Below, piece by piece: positions 17,628 through 25,974 of a DNA stretch of 64,000 nt; positions within the stretch are counted from its first letter, which is position 1, and each line of letters begins with the position of its first letter. The stretch covers positions 310,001 to 374,000 of the forward strand of contig CAWALU010000014.1 of assembly GCA_963782985.1 (NCBI GenBank), written 5' to 3'. A program made the position numbers and the translations under genes. This DNA comes from CAVSWT01 sp963782985. GTDB lineage: Bacteria > Bacteroidota > Ignavibacteria > Ignavibacteriales > Ignavibacteriaceae. The notes below the pieces were generated by a model. It saw only the letters and a program-made list of their open reading frames with translations. It made no database searches and was not told the DNA's origin.

Positions 17628-18818
17628 TTATTTCAATCTTGTGTAGGTTAATTTTAATTTTGGTCTCTCCGATAAATTAGCCGCAGCGCTCCCCTTCAAA
17701 ACAAAAGATTCAACTCCGTTTGTTTGACCGTTTATTGTTATCAACAAACCTTGATTGTTTCCGGTGTGAATCCAATTTTGAACATAGGCGGTTAAAATAG
17801 CGGAGGAAATAGAAAAAGTATTTTCGTTCCGGCTAAGCAAAAGAGCGGTGCTGTAAACGCTATCCAGATTTGTGCTGTCCGCTAAAGCATACGCTAAAAT
17901 AGAATTATTATAAGGGCTGCCAACTTTAGATTGAAGAGTGTCAATTGTAAAGATTAATTCGGCAGTAGAAAGCAACGCGTCTACGGGAATTCTTGAAACA
18001 TCAAAATAAACTTTACTGGCTGCCGTTAATCCGCCTTGAACAAAAAATTCATCAGGATTAACCGCCGGCAAATTTCCATTTACAACTCCAACGTCCGAAG
18101 AAGGAATAAATGTAAGAGTGTCCAGGTAAGCTCCCGGTTTTTCAAGCACAATTTGTAAAGTAGGGATGCTGCTTAAATCCAGATTTAAAGCTGTAAATCC
18201 TACAACTTTTTTTGAATCATCGGCGGGCTTTAATATAATGCCGTTACTTTCCTTCAGGCTTGTATCGGAAGTGGCTTTAAGCCAATCTAATACTTTTGAG
18301 TTGTCAATATTAAAACTATAAATCGAGTCGCCTAAGTCCGATGATTGAGGAACAATTAAATTATTTCCTTCATCATAAGTAACCGTACTGTCGGAAGTAA
18401 ATTTTATGCCCCACTTGCTGGTAATTTCATAAGCGTTAAAATTAAGAGTTGAATTAGTATCGCCATACGCATAATTTTTAACCAGGCTAACCTTAGCTGA
18501 AATTACATTGATGTTATTTGCCTTTAATTCATTTTGAATAGAATCTTGAACAATAATTAAAAACTTCATTAGTATAGAAGCGTCAACGTTATCGGCTTTA
18601 CCTAATAGTAAACGGCTTGAAGCCGCTAATGGAAGAACTCTTTTAAAACTATAAGAATATTGATTGATGGAATCCGTTTGAGAATCAAAACTTGTTAATG
18701 TAGGTTTTTCATGAAGTAGATCGTCTAAACCCACCGCCGCCGGTTCATCTTTACAAGAAGAAAATAAAATAACAACTGAAGAAATGAAAACTGCAAATAA
18801 AATTCTATTTAAAAACAA
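17628..18818 (-). CDS. Secreted lipoprotein, DUF4270-like
   Basis: A 396-residue protein with a lipoprotein signal peptide: hydrophobic residues 4-19, then LFSSC, with Cys as the lipidated residue. The rest is beta-rich with repeated strand-turn segments and no enzymatic motif. The organisation recalls DUF4270-type surface lipoproteins, but this is only a resemblance. The start codon is TTG at 18818, immediately after the gmhB stop codon, with a GGAG inside the end of gmhB as ribosome site. It sits directly before the outer-membrane protein gene. Confidence 0.68.
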   Translation of the reverse strand: MFLNRILFAVFISSVVILFSSCKDEPAAVGLDDLLHEKPTLTSFDSQTDSINQYSYSFKRVLPLAASSRLLLGKADNVDASILMKFLIIVQDSIQNELKANNINVISAKVSLVKNYAYGDTNSTLNFNAYEITSKWGIKFTSDSTVTYDEGNNLIVPQSSDLGDSIYSFNIDNSKVLDWLKATSDTSLKESNGIILKPADDSKKVVGFTALNLDLSSIPTLQIVLEKPGAYLDTLTFIPSSDVGVVNGNLPAVNPDEFFVQGGLTAASKVYFDVSRIPVDALLSTAELIFTIDTLQSKVGSPYNNSILAYALADSTNLDSVYSTALLLSRNENTFSISSAILTAYVQNWIHTGNNQGLLITINGQTNGVESFVLKGSAAANLSERPKLKLTYTRLK

Positions 18819-19397
18819 TTACTTAACTCCGGTAAAATCTTTATAAATGTAATTACTAGCGTCAATTAAATTTTCGGCAACAAAACTGGGGAAATTATTT
18901 TGCTTTTGCAAGATAGAAATACTTTCCTTTCCATAGCCCGTTTTTACAAGTACAGTTTTTAAACCTGCATTTTTTCCGCATTCAATATCGGCGGCGCTAT
19001 CGCCAATAAAATAAGATGATTTTAAATTTATATTAAAATCTTTAGCTGCGTCAAAAATTAATTTCGGCGAAGGTTTACGGCATTCGCAATCTTCGGGGCT
19101 GCTGAAATCAGGATGGAATGGGCAATAATAAAAAGCGTCTATTGAAACATTTTTTTGAAGCAAGATTTCATTAATCCTATCATTAACTTTATCAACGTTG
19201 TCTTTAGTTATCAGTCCTCTTGCTATACCCGATTGGTTTGAAATTACTATTAGCTTAAAGTTTAATTTTTTTTTTAATATTGATAAAGCTTTCGCTGTAT
19301 CAGGATATAGTTTTACTTTTTCGGGTTCGCCTAAATATCCTGGATCTTCGTTTATTGTTCCATCTCTATCTAAAAATACAGCAGAGTTGTTCATCAA
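18819..19397 (-). CDS. gmhB: D-glycero-D-manno-heptose-1,7-bisphosphate 7-phosphatase (HAD-IIIA)
   Basis: A 192-residue HAD phosphatase. FLDRDGTIN holds the nucleophile and acid/base Asps, VISNQSGIAR the second motif, and GDSAADIECG the Mg-binding third. CPFHPDFSSPEDCECRKP is the Cys-His zinc loop that marks GmhB among HAD proteins. The family removes the C7 phosphate in making ADP-heptose for lipopolysaccharide; histidinol-phosphatase is the close alternative. Its start overlaps the end of glgA by four bases, so the two are translationally coupled. No gmhA or hldE is in the window. Confidence 0.87.
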   Translation of the reverse strand: MMNNSAVFLDRDGTINEDPGYLGEPEKVKLYPDTAKALSILKKKLNFKLIVISNQSGIARGLITKDNVDKVNDRINEILLQKNVSIDAFYYCPFHPDFSSPEDCECRKPSPKLIFDAAKDFNINLKSSYFIGDSAADIECGKNAGLKTVLVKTGYGKESISILQKQNNFPSFVAENLIDASNYIYKDFTGVK

Positions 19398-20890
19398 TTA
19401 GTATTAAGAACAGTTTTATATAAATCGATATATTTTTTTGCGGAAGAGTTCCAGCTAAAATCCGATTTCATTCCGGCTTTCATTATTTTGGTCCAGGCTT
19501 TTTTATCTTCAAAAACTTTTAAAGCTCTTTCAATTTCTTTTAACATAGCTTTGGTATCGTATTTCTTAAATACAAAACCATTTCCTTCGCCTGACTTTTC
19601 ATCATAATGTGAAACCGTGTCGGCTAATCCGCCGGTTTCTCTAACAATAGGAACAGTTCCATACATCAAGCTGTACATTTGATTTAATCCGCATGGCTCA
19701 TAAAGCGAAGGCATTAAAAACATATCGGATCCCGCTTCGATTAGATGAGCAAGCTCGTCATTAAAACCCAAATATGCCGCAAATTTTTTAGAATTTTTAG
19801 AAGCCATCTTATCAAAAAAAGTATGATATTTTCTATCGCCCGTTCCCAGCAAAATAACCTGCACATTCATTTTCAATAAATCAGGAAATGCTTTCATTAA
19901 AAGATCAAAACCTTTAACATCAAACAAGCGGGAAATTAATCCAATAATTGGAATCTCTCGGATTATATTCAAAGCCAAATTTTTCAGCAAGCTCTTTTTT
20001 ATTTTCTTCTTTTACTTCCAAATGTTTTGAGGAATATTTTTTAGGAATAAGTTTATCCTTTTCCGGATTCCAAACTCTAACATCAATTCCATTTACAATT
20101 CCGTATAGATCGTCTTTTCTTTTGGCAAGAACATTTTTTAAACCGGCGCCAATTTCATCATTAGTCCTAATTTCATTTGCATAAGTTTCGCTTACAGTAT
20201 TAATTACATCGGCAAATAATAATCCGCCTTTCAAATAATTTATTTTGCCATTATTGAAGTAAACCTTTTTCAGTATTTAATTCTTCCGGAAGTCCAAGTT
20301 TTTTAAATGTTGATTTGGGAAATTCGCCCTGGTAAGCAAGATTATGAATTGTAAATAAAGTTTTAAAAGTTGTGAATTGTTCTTCATCCTGAAAAATATT
20401 TTTTAAGATAAACCGGCACAAGTCCGCACTGCCAATCGTTGCAGTGAATTATGTCCGGAATCCATCCCAGCTTTGTGATTAATTCAAAAACCGATTTTGC
20501 CAGTAAGATAAATCTTTCATCATTATCAGGATAATCATCGCCGCTTACGGGATCAACATATAAACCGTTTCGGCTTCCAAAATATTCTTGATTATCCAAA
20601 AAATAAATTTGAACTCTAACTTTTTGCCCTGGAAGAAAACAAGATTTTAAAGAAAAAATAATCTCTTTATCCCCAATTTTAATGTTCAAATCTTTTAATC
20701 GTACAACTTCATGAATTTTAAATTTTCTATCATCAACGGCTCCATATTTAGGCACAACTATCCTAACTTCGTGTCCCATTTCCGCCAGCATTTGCGGCAA
20801 TGCAGCCGAAACATCAGCCAGACCGCCGGTTTTTATAAATGGAACAACTTCGGATGTAACAAATAGGATTTTGAATTTTTTTGCAGGCAT
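19394..20890 (-). pseudogene. glgA: Glycogen synthase GlgA, broken by three frameshifts
   Basis: Together the pieces make an ADP-glucose-dependent glycogen/starch synthase (GT5) of about 497 residues, the normal length. The first part, from ATG 20890, has FVTSEVVPFIKTGGLADVS with the ADP-glucose-binding KTGGL. The middle holds TIHNLAYQGEFP and NTVSETYANEI; the last holds IIGLISRLFDVKGFDLL and LMPSLYEPCGLNQMYSLMYG. The frame changes near 20395 (six A where five would keep frame), near 20265 (an extra base in AAAAAGG) and near 19960 (an extra base in CCGAGAG). Each change is one surplus base and no conserved motif is lost. That pattern suits recent decay or sequencing error. It is followed by gmhB with a four-base overlap. 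Confidence 0.9.
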
Positions 20891-21201
20891 AAGTTAATTC
20901 TTATTTTGTGATGAATAAATTGAAATTAACGTTGCAATTTACGAAAAATAAAGTATCTTCTCAAAATAAAATGAGTTACGCCGCTTAAGCGCAAGGTTTA
21001 AATTTCGCTTTTTTACGTTTAATTAGCCGCAATTTTTAAGTTGTGTTTATTTGGTTAGAAAGGTAGGAGCAACTTTTAATTTGCGAAATGTTTAACTCAC
21101 AATTTGAAGTTTGCAATTACAGCAATTTTATTTCAATAATGATTTTAAGCCTTTTTTTTGATATTATTTAACTCACAAAAAAATGGATTTTAGCAAAAGG
21201 T
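20891..21201. other. Divergent intergenic region, 311 bases
   Basis: This AT-rich stretch separates glgA (minus) from the SPOR lipoprotein gene (plus) and must hold both promoters. The only repeated element seen is TTTAACTCACAA, present at 21091-21102 and again at 21167-21178 just before the plus-strand gene. No open frame, tRNA or stable hairpin was recognised. Confidence 0.5.
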
Positions 21202-21744
21202 ATGAAGCTTTCTAAAATATTTTTAATTGGTTTAAGCGCATTATTATTTTTGATGATTGGATGCTCGTCTTCAAAAACCGACAACGAAGCCGCAAAAAAT
21301 AAAACTAAGGTTGAAACGAAAGAACTTTCAGCCGTGGAATTAGAGGATAATTTTGATTTATCAGCTTATCATGAAAATATTGAAATCTCAAAAAATAATG
21401 GAGCTGAAGATTTAGAAAATCTAAATTTATGGTATGGCTATAACGATGCGGATATTCCCAACTCAGATTCTATTGAACAAGGGACTGAGTATGTTCACGG
21501 CTTTAGAGTTATAGTTTTATCAACAGATGATCTTCAGAAAGCAAATGATATGAAATCAGAACTTTATTTTAAGACGAATCAAAAATCTATTTATGTAGAT
21601 TTTGAACCGCCTTTTTATAATGTGAAGATCGGCGATTTCGTAGATTTGAAAGACGCCAATAATTTAAAGTTTAAATTAAATCAATTGGGTTATCAGGATG
21701 CAAGAGTGATAAACGAAAATGTAAACGCGCTCAAACTTAAATAA
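21202..21744 (+). CDS. SPOR-domain-like lipoprotein
   Basis: A 180-residue protein with a lipoprotein signal peptide: residues 5-20 hydrophobic, then MIGCSSS with Cys 21. After a charged linker, residues 100-175 read like a SPOR domain: FRVIVLSTDDLQKANDMKSE, then PPFYNVKIGDFVDLKDAN and LGYQDARVI, the strand-helix pattern that binds denuded peptidoglycan. The protein is thus probably anchored in the outer membrane and touches the cell wall. AAAGG precedes the ATG. It lies 13 bases upstream of hutI and may be cotranscribed with hutI and namZ. Confidence 0.8.
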   Translation: MKLSKIFLIGLSALLFLMIGCSSSKTDNEAAKNKTKVETKELSAVELEDNFDLSAYHENIEISKNNGAEDLENLNLWYGYNDADIPNSDSIEQGTEYVHGFRVIVLSTDDLQKANDMKSELYFKTNQKSIYVDFEPPFYNVKIGDFVDLKDANNLKFKLNQLGYQDARVINENVNALKLK

Positions 21745-21757
21745 ATACGGTATAGAT

Positions 21758-23014
21758 TTGGTCAAATATTTAATCAATCCCGCGCAAATAATTACCGTTG
21801 ACTCTTCGGGAGAAAATTGTAAAAGAGGAAATTCTCTTAAGGAAATAAAGCCCGTTTACAATCATTCAATAGTAATTGAAAATGATTTAATAAAAGATTT
21901 AATTCCCAATTCGTCCCTTCCAAATACAAGCTCAAAAAATGTTATTGATTTAAAAGATAAAATAATTCTACCGGGTCTAATTGAATGCCACACGCACACC
22001 GCCTTTGCCGGCAGCCGTGCAAATGAGTTTAAAGATAAATTAAGCGGCGTAAGTTATGAAGAAATTGCTAAAGCAGGCGGCGGAATAAATGCAACCGTGC
22101 AAGCGGTGCGCGCAGCAAGTTTTAATGAATTGGTAAAATTAATTCAGCCCAGAATTGAATATTTTATTTCGCAGGGAATTACAACTTTAGAAATAAAAAG
22201 CGGCTACGGTTTAGATTTCGACAATGAAATTAAATTATTGAAAGTTATAAATTATTTAAATGAATTTTACCCCATTGATATAATTCCTACTTTTCTCGGC
22301 GCCCATACTTTTCCAAATGAACTTAAAGATAATCATCAAAAATATATTTCCGATATTTGCGAAAATATGCTTCCTCATATTGCCAAAAATAAATTAGCAA
22401 AATTTTGCGACGGCTTTTGTGAAGCCACTGCATTTTCAGCGGAGGAAATTGATAAAATATTTTCTTCTGCAAAAAAATTAGGATTGCAGCTAAGACTTCA
22501 CACTGATCAGTTCAACAACATCGGCGGGATTGATACCGCTATAAGACTTAACGCTTCCAGCGTTGATCATCTTGAAGTTATTAATGATTCGGATTTATTG
22601 AAATTAAAAGCAAGTAATGTTTCGGCTGTATTGCTGCCCGGGGTTTCATTCTTTTTAGATTATCAATATGCGCCCGCAAGAAAATTAATTGATAACAATA
22701 TTGTTGTCGCCCTCTCTACCGATTATAATCCAGGGTCGTCAAACATTTCAAATTTAAGTTTTATAATGAGTCTTGCCGCTTTGAAAATGTGGATGTTAAT
22801 TGAAGAATCTATTTCTGCTGTAACAATAAATGCCGCAAAAGTTTTACAAATGGAAAAGACCATAGGCAGTATTGAAATAAATAAGAAAGCAGATTTTTCA
22901 ATTTTTAATACTATTGATTATTCTGATATTGTTTATAACGTAGCTAAAAATTTAAATGTAATGACCATTAAAAACGGTAAAATAATTTATAACAACGGAG
23001 AGTTTTTAAAATGA
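21758..23014 (+). CDS. hutI: Imidazolonepropionase
   Basis: A 418-residue metal-dependent amidohydrolase that opens imidazolonepropionate to formiminoglutamate in histidine breakdown. ECHTHTAFAGSRANEF holds the first two metal His and the substrate Arg. GGGINATVQAVRAAS, LEIKSGYGLD, LHTDQFN, SVDHLE and LSTDYNPGSS are the other conserved sites of HutI. Length is typical. The start is TTG at 21758, with stop codons close upstream. No other hut gene is present. Its stop overlaps the namZ start by four bases (ATGA). Confidence 0.95.
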   Translation: MVKYLINPAQIITVDSSGENCKRGNSLKEIKPVYNHSIVIENDLIKDLIPNSSLPNTSSKNVIDLKDKIILPGLIECHTHTAFAGSRANEFKDKLSGVSYEEIAKAGGGINATVQAVRAASFNELVKLIQPRIEYFISQGITTLEIKSGYGLDFDNEIKLLKVINYLNEFYPIDIIPTFLGAHTFPNELKDNHQKYISDICENMLPHIAKNKLAKFCDGFCEATAFSAEEIDKIFSSAKKLGLQLRLHTDQFNNIGGIDTAIRLNASSVDHLEVINDSDLLKLKASNVSAVLLPGVSFFLDYQYAPARKLIDNNIVVALSTDYNPGSSNISNLSFIMSLAALKMWMLIEESISAVTINAAKVLQMEKTIGSIEINKKADFSIFNTIDYSDIVYNVAKNLNVMTIKNGKIIYNNGEFLK

Positions 23015-24243
23015 AAATTACTTTTTTTGTAATATCCTTTTTGTTCGCAATTAATATCTTTCCTCAATCCCCACTAGTAAAAACCGGAATAGAAGTTTTA
23101 AAAGAAAATAATTTTAAAATTCTTCAGGGGAAAAGAGTCGGCTTAATTACCAACCCAACAGGAGTTGATTCAAAATTAAAATCTACAATCGATATTTTAT
23201 TTGAAGCGCCAAATGTTAAACTTGTAGCTTTGTTTGGACCTGAGCATGGCGTGCGCGGTGATTTTGCCGCCGGAGATTTAGTTGAAAATTATATTGATAA
23301 AAAAACTAACCTGCCTGTTTATTCTCTTTACGGAAAAACTCGCAAACCAACTCCTGAAATGCTTAAAGATATTGATGTGCTTGTCTATGATATTCAGGAT
23401 ATCGGCTGCCGCTCATATACTTATATCAGCACAATGGGAGTTTCAATGCGGGCTGCAGCAGAAAATAATACTGAGTTTGTTGTGCTGGATCGTCCCAACC
23501 CTTTAGGCGGATTAAAGATTGAAGGCAATGCTGTTGAAGACGGATATTTTTCATTTGTCAGCCAATTTAAAATTCCTTACGTCTATGGTTTAACCTGCGG
23601 CGAATTAGCAAAATTACTCAACGAAGAAAACATGCTTGGAGAAAATGTTAAATGCAATTTAACCGTTGTGCCGATGCAAAATTGGAAAAGAGAAATGACA
23701 TTTGAAGATACAAAACTTATATGGGTTCCGACATCGCCGCATGTCCCGCATAATTACTCGGCTGAGTTTTATGTTTGCTCAGGAATTTTAGGAGAGCTTG
23801 GCGTTGTTTCAGAAGGCGTGGGTTACACGCTTCCGTTTCAAGTTTTTGCCGCTGATTGGATTGATCCAAATTTATTAGCGGATAAAATGAATGGTTTAAA
23901 TATTGATGGAGTAATTTTTCGTCCCATTACATTTAAACCTTTTTACGGAAGGGATAAAGATAAAGAATTGCACGGAGTTCAAATTCATTTTAGCGATTAT
24001 AAAAAAGTAAACTTGATGAGTCTGCAATTTTTATTTATGCAGATTAATAACGAGTTGTATCCGGACAAAAATCCTTTTAAGATGGCGAATGAATCGCGCT
24101 TAAAAATGTTTGATAAAGTTTGCGGAACTGCAAAGATTAGAGAGGCATTTTCAAAAGAGATGAAGTATAAAACGATAGAAACGTTGTTAAATAAAGATGT
24201 TGAAAGTTTTAAATCGCTCTCTCAAAAATATTTTTTATACTAA
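23011..24243 (+). CDS. namZ: Exo-beta-N-acetylmuramidase NamZ-like (DUF1343) protein
   Basis: A 410-residue exported protein with a signal peptide ending near NIFPQS. The body is a full DUF1343 domain: KRVGLITNPTGVD, LFGPEHGVRGDF, VYDIQDIGCRSYTYISTM and VLDRPNPLGG. In Bacillus this family removes terminal N-acetylmuramic acid from peptidoglycan fragments, and the conserved Glu and Asp in these segments are the proposed catalytic residues. Here it would act in the periplasm in wall recycling. It is translationally coupled to hutI, an odd partner, and converges with the Ig-like lipoprotein gene. Confidence 0.88.
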   Translation: MKITFFVISFLFAINIFPQSPLVKTGIEVLKENNFKILQGKRVGLITNPTGVDSKLKSTIDILFEAPNVKLVALFGPEHGVRGDFAAGDLVENYIDKKTNLPVYSLYGKTRKPTPEMLKDIDVLVYDIQDIGCRSYTYISTMGVSMRAAAENNTEFVVLDRPNPLGGLKIEGNAVEDGYFSFVSQFKIPYVYGLTCGELAKLLNEENMLGENVKCNLTVVPMQNWKREMTFEDTKLIWVPTSPHVPHNYSAEFYVCSGILGELGVVSEGVGYTLPFQVFAADWIDPNLLADKMNGLNIDGVIFRPITFKPFYGRDKDKELHGVQIHFSDYKKVNLMSLQFLFMQINNELYPDKNPFKMANESRLKMFDKVCGTAKIREAFSKEMKYKTIETLLNKDVESFKSLSQKYFLY

Positions 24244-24250
24244 AATATTT

Positions 24251-25891
24251 TCACTTAAAAATAAAATTCAAATCTGTTTGAACCCAGCGTGGACGCAAGT
24301 TCAAAGTATCGGGGTAAACTGAAAATTCTTCCGAAGGTTTAAATGGAAAAACTTTTCCGGTTTCATAAGTCCCGCTGCTGTCGGAATCTAAAAAACACCA
24401 GAGCATATATTTTCCTGCTTCGACTCTTTCAAAATTGAAGGTATTAACGGAAACTTTTTGCTTATAAATTAAATTTGCCGATTTAGTATTTTGTAAAACC
24501 ATAACGGGATTTTTTGAATTATCTACATTAAAAATTCTTCCTGTAACTCCGGTAAAATCCAGCCCGCCTATTGTTTTAAATTTAAATTGAAATATTGAGT
24601 CAACTTTATTGCCGGCAGCGTCTGTAAATTTTGAGAGATCAAATTCTATCAAATAATCTTTTTCAGGCTCTAAATTTTTTACCGGCATAATTATAAACGA
24701 AGCATCGTCAATAAAATAAATTTTATACAATATATTTTTGCCGGACGTATCGCTAAAAATTATCCCTGTTTTGGCGACGGAGGAATCGAAACCATCATCA
24801 AATTGAAACTTTAATTTTAAATTTTGATAATCTGCGCTTTTGCTGCCGCTTGGCGGAATTGAATTTTTCATAGAACTGGTTAATGTATCTATTTTTTCGC
24901 TGACAGTGATTTGAGCAAAATCATTTGTGAAAATATTGGCTTGCTTATCTTTTACGGTATCAACAAAAAGATAAACATTATTTTGAATTGATAAGCTGTC
25001 AGTCAGAGATAAAACCATTTCACTTTCTTTTGCCCCTCCCTTATAAGCGTATTTTGGGAATAATTTTTTATTTGATGTCGAATCATAAATAAAAAAATTA
25101 TTACTTTGAATTACAGTCGAATCAATTGCTTCATTAAAATTAATTAGGATATGATTTCGATCAGTCATAACAGCGCTTAATACTCGAGGCTTCGCTGTAT
25201 CTTCTTCCGCTAAAAAAAAATTTAAATTCTGCGCGAGCGTATCTTTATCGCTTAAAATAAAATCTTTAAAAGGAACGCCGTACTTATCCTGCCCCGCTTG
25301 ATATAATAAATCTCTGTACTCATCTTTAATTGCAAAAATTCTATAAGAACCGTTTGCAAGCGCCATTAGTTTATAGTTTCCATTAGCGCCTGTTTGTGAA
25401 ATATAATTGGGTTTTTTTAAGGAAGGATTTATAGTGTCTCCATTAAGTTTGTAAGCAAAAATCAAAACTCCTTCAGGTTTCTGATCAAAAACTTTTCCAT
25501 CAATTTCGCCTTTGTCAATTTTAGACCCTGTGGCAAAAGTTAAAGTGAACGCTTCAGCCATACGATTTTTATTATTGTAATCAACCGCATCTGTGCCGAT
25601 GTTTATCACATAGGTAATATTTTTTTTCAATTGATTTGGAAAATAAACGCGAACATATTTGCCGCTCCAATTAAATTCCAAATTACCGTCAATTGCAGGC
25701 GAAATAAAAATCGCATCTTTAACTGAACGCTTATCAACATATTCTGAAAATCCTATTTCAAAATAATCGTCATTAAAATTAGTAGTTCCATCCGCGGGGT
25801 AAGTTTCAATTATTTTCGGAGGAATTTTATCTACCTCTCCCCCGCCCGGCGGCAACTGATTTGCGCAATTAGAAAAGATGAATAAAAACAA
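24251..25891 (-). CDS. Ig-like (SbsA/Big_5-type) domain lipoprotein
   Basis: A protein of about 546 residues or slightly longer. PPKIIETYPADGTTNFNDDY, near the start, opens a Big_5 Ig-like domain, and similar PPSGS and SDTSGK segments follow in the later half. They suggest a chain of beta-sandwich domains in the cell envelope. FSNCANQLPPGGG has a lipidation Cys. With the TTG start at 25891 the signal peptide is unusually short; in-frame codons extend seven more residues (INYLLIL) to an ATT just after a TGA, which would give a full signal peptide from a rare start. No enzymatic motif is seen. The family is common in Bacteroidota with unknown role. Confidence 0.75.
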   Translation of the reverse strand: MFLFIFSNCANQLPPGGGEVDKIPPKIIETYPADGTTNFNDDYFEIGFSEYVDKRSVKDAIFISPAIDGNLEFNWSGKYVRVYFPNQLKKNITYVINIGTDAVDYNNKNRMAEAFTLTFATGSKIDKGEIDGKVFDQKPEGVLIFAYKLNGDTINPSLKKPNYISQTGANGNYKLMALANGSYRIFAIKDEYRDLLYQAGQDKYGVPFKDFILSDKDTLAQNLNFFLAEEDTAKPRVLSAVMTDRNHILINFNEAIDSTVIQSNNFFIYDSTSNKKLFPKYAYKGGAKESEMVLSLTDSLSIQNNVYLFVDTVKDKQANIFTNDFAQITVSEKIDTLTSSMKNSIPPSGSKSADYQNLKLKFQFDDGFDSSVAKTGIIFSDTSGKNILYKIYFIDDASFIIMPVKNLEPEKDYLIEFDLSKFTDAAGNKVDSIFQFKFKTIGGLDFTGVTGRIFNVDNSKNPVMVLQNTKSANLIYKQKVSVNTFNFERVEAGKYMLWCFLDSDSSGTYETGKVFPFKPSEEFSVYPDTLNLRPRWVQTDLNFIFK

Positions 25892-25974
25892 AATTAATAA
25901 ATAATTAATTCAACTTTTAAAAAAGAAATTTTCGCTAAATAAATTTTTGAAATCAGCAGACGAAAATAATTTCT

